From Planococcaceae bacterium UBA3378 (lineage in GTDB: Bacteria > Bacillota > Bacilli > Bacillales_A > Planococcaceae), in the NCBI GenBank assembly GCA_002359075.1, contig DEQA01000090.1:1-6923 (forward strand): 6,923 nt of DNA, given 5' to 3'. Of the stretch, positions 6,189 to 6,923 are shown piece after piece. The stretch's first letter is position 1; every line of letters starts with the position of its first letter. The notes beneath the pieces were generated by a model. It made no database searches. It saw only the letters and a list, made by a program, of their open reading frames with translations, and had not been told where the DNA came from. The position numbers and the translations under genes were made by a program.

Positions 6189-6923
6189 ATGAAGAAACGC
6201 CAAGCAGTGATGCCCATCATTGCTTCCTTAATGTTTATTGCTCTATTCACTGAAGTGGCCGCAGCTAAAACGTGGCCAAGCTTTTCCAATACCGCACTTG
6301 ATAAAGAGTGGAAAATAACATTTAATCGGGCTATTGATCCTGGTTCCGTTAACCAACATGTATATATATCAAAAGGCTCTGCTAAAATTGCTATCGCTGC
6401 CTCTGTGTCCGGTAATATATTGACAGTAAAGCCGGCAGAGCGTCTGTCCTATTCTTCTGCGTACCAATTAGTTGTGTCCCCGAAGATTACGGATGTAAAC
6501 GGAAAAGCGATGAATGAAGCGGTAACCATTCCCTTCACTACTGTAAGTGCCCCGGCTTACAAAACGTTTGACTCGGAATATAACATGACTTGGAATATGA
6601 TGAGTGACGATTATGAGGAATTTTATTTAACCGGACGGACAGCCGGTGAAGAAACAGGAGGGTATGAGACAAGGAACGGACAATCTGCCTTTGGTATTAC
6701 AGTAGGGGCTAACCGGTCTGCTGTTGAAAAGAAATACGGAGATCCTGTCCACTATATTACAAAGGACAGAGTAAACTATACGCAAAATTACAAAGATAGC
6801 GATGGCAGCAAAACAAGCGGCACATACGTTATCGGCGACTACTACGTAACATTTTTTTATGATGTTCATAAAAGCAATATTGTCCGCTCGATCACTTGGG
6901 TGAAAAAAACAATAGAAGCAACA
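6189..6923 (+). CDS. Secreted protein with Big_5 Ig-like domain and CAP-associated N-terminal-like domain, partial (C-terminus beyond right edge)
   Basis: The frame is open from ATG 6189-6191 to the last base, 245 residues. Residues 1-26 are a signal peptide (MKKRQ, a hydrophobic core, cleavage likely after VAAA), so the protein acts outside the membrane. Residues about 28-118 resemble a bacterial Ig-like Big_5 (SbsA-type) domain: WKITFNRAIDPGSVN near the start, LTVKPAERLSYSSAYQLVV in the middle, then ITDVNGKAMNE and IPFTT. Residues about 160-245 resemble the CAP-associated N-terminal domain seen in B. subtilis YlbC-like proteins: GITVGANRSAVEKKYGDP, then YVIGDYYVTFFYDVHKSNIV. In that family a CAP/SCP-like domain follows, so one is expected past the edge; this is inference. 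The start is supported by GAGG at 6175-6178, ten bases upstream. The molecular function of bacterial CAP proteins is poorly known. The gene diverges from the ligase gene and shares no operon in the window. Confidence 0.85.
   Translation, partial: MKKRQAVMPIIASLMFIALFTEVAAAKTWPSFSNTALDKEWKITFNRAIDPGSVNQHVYISKGSAKIAIAASVSGNILTVKPAERLSYSSAYQLVVSPKITDVNGKAMNEAVTIPFTTVSAPAYKTFDSEYNMTWNMMSDDYEEFYLTGRTAGEETGGYETRNGQSAFGITVGANRSAVEKKYGDPVHYITKDRVNYTQNYKDSDGSKTSGTYVIGDYYVTFFYDVHKSNIVRSITWVKKTIEAT

Noticed and set aside
6068..6869. Minus-strand open frames at 6068-6289 and 6627-6869
   Set aside because: They mostly overlap the plus-strand secreted-protein gene, which has a good ribosome binding site, signal peptide and domains.
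1..6923. CRISPR array, tRNA or rRNA genes, riboswitch, prophage or toxin-antitoxin features
   Set aside because: No spaced direct repeats, no cloverleaf or rRNA sequence, no riboswitch core and no phage or toxin-like small gene pairs were found by eye on either strand.

Overview
The window reads as chromosomal DNA from a Gram-positive, endospore-former-type member of the Bacillales. The support is: strong AGAGG/AAAGGAG-type ribosome binding sites, AT-rich intergenic DNA, an SLH (S-layer homology) surface protein, a Bmr/Blt/NorA-type drug pump with a BmrR-type regulator, and a secreted protein resembling the N-terminal part of Bacillus CAP-domain proteins. A Lysinibacillus/Solibacillus-like (Planococcaceae) host fits best, but this is inference from gene content, not from a marker gene.

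Layout, left to right. (1) 1-1092, minus strand: the N-terminal 364 residues of an SLH-anchored surface protein, cut by the left edge, with a possible sigma-D-type promoter upstream. (2) 1205-1760: non-coding DNA holding a short frame that looks like a decayed gene end, and a 70-bp hairpin element with terminal inverted repeats flanked by a 5-bp direct repeat. (3) 1762-3913, minus strand: a drug-resistance cassette. A MerR-family regulator is followed 84 bp later by an MFS efflux pump, with a clear intrinsic terminator after the pump. The gap between the two genes holds a textbook MerR-family promoter: -35 and -10 separated by 19 bp, with a perfect CTACAG-N3-CTGTAG dyad in the spacer. (4) 4118-5629, minus strand: a stand-alone acyl-CoA synthetase-type AMP-forming ligase, probably its own transcription unit. 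(5) 5663-6188: AT-rich DNA between divergent genes, with no confident feature. (6) 6189-6923, plus strand: the N-terminal 245 residues of an exported protein with a signal peptide, an Ig-like Big_5 domain and a CAP-associated N-terminal-like domain, cut by the right edge.

How the genes relate: the regulator and pump form a sense-and-expel unit. The regulator probably binds lipophilic cations, untwists the 19-bp-spacer promoter and switches on the pump. The two truncated genes at the edges both encode exported proteins, but nothing links them functionally. The ligase activates a carboxylic acid, probably a fatty acid, to an acyl-CoA; its substrate cannot be read from the sequence. Overall this is mostly ordinary Bacillales sequence. 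I do not see a new multi-gene system. The most informative items are the regulator-pump promoter, the small mobile-like hairpin, and the two surface/secreted proteins.
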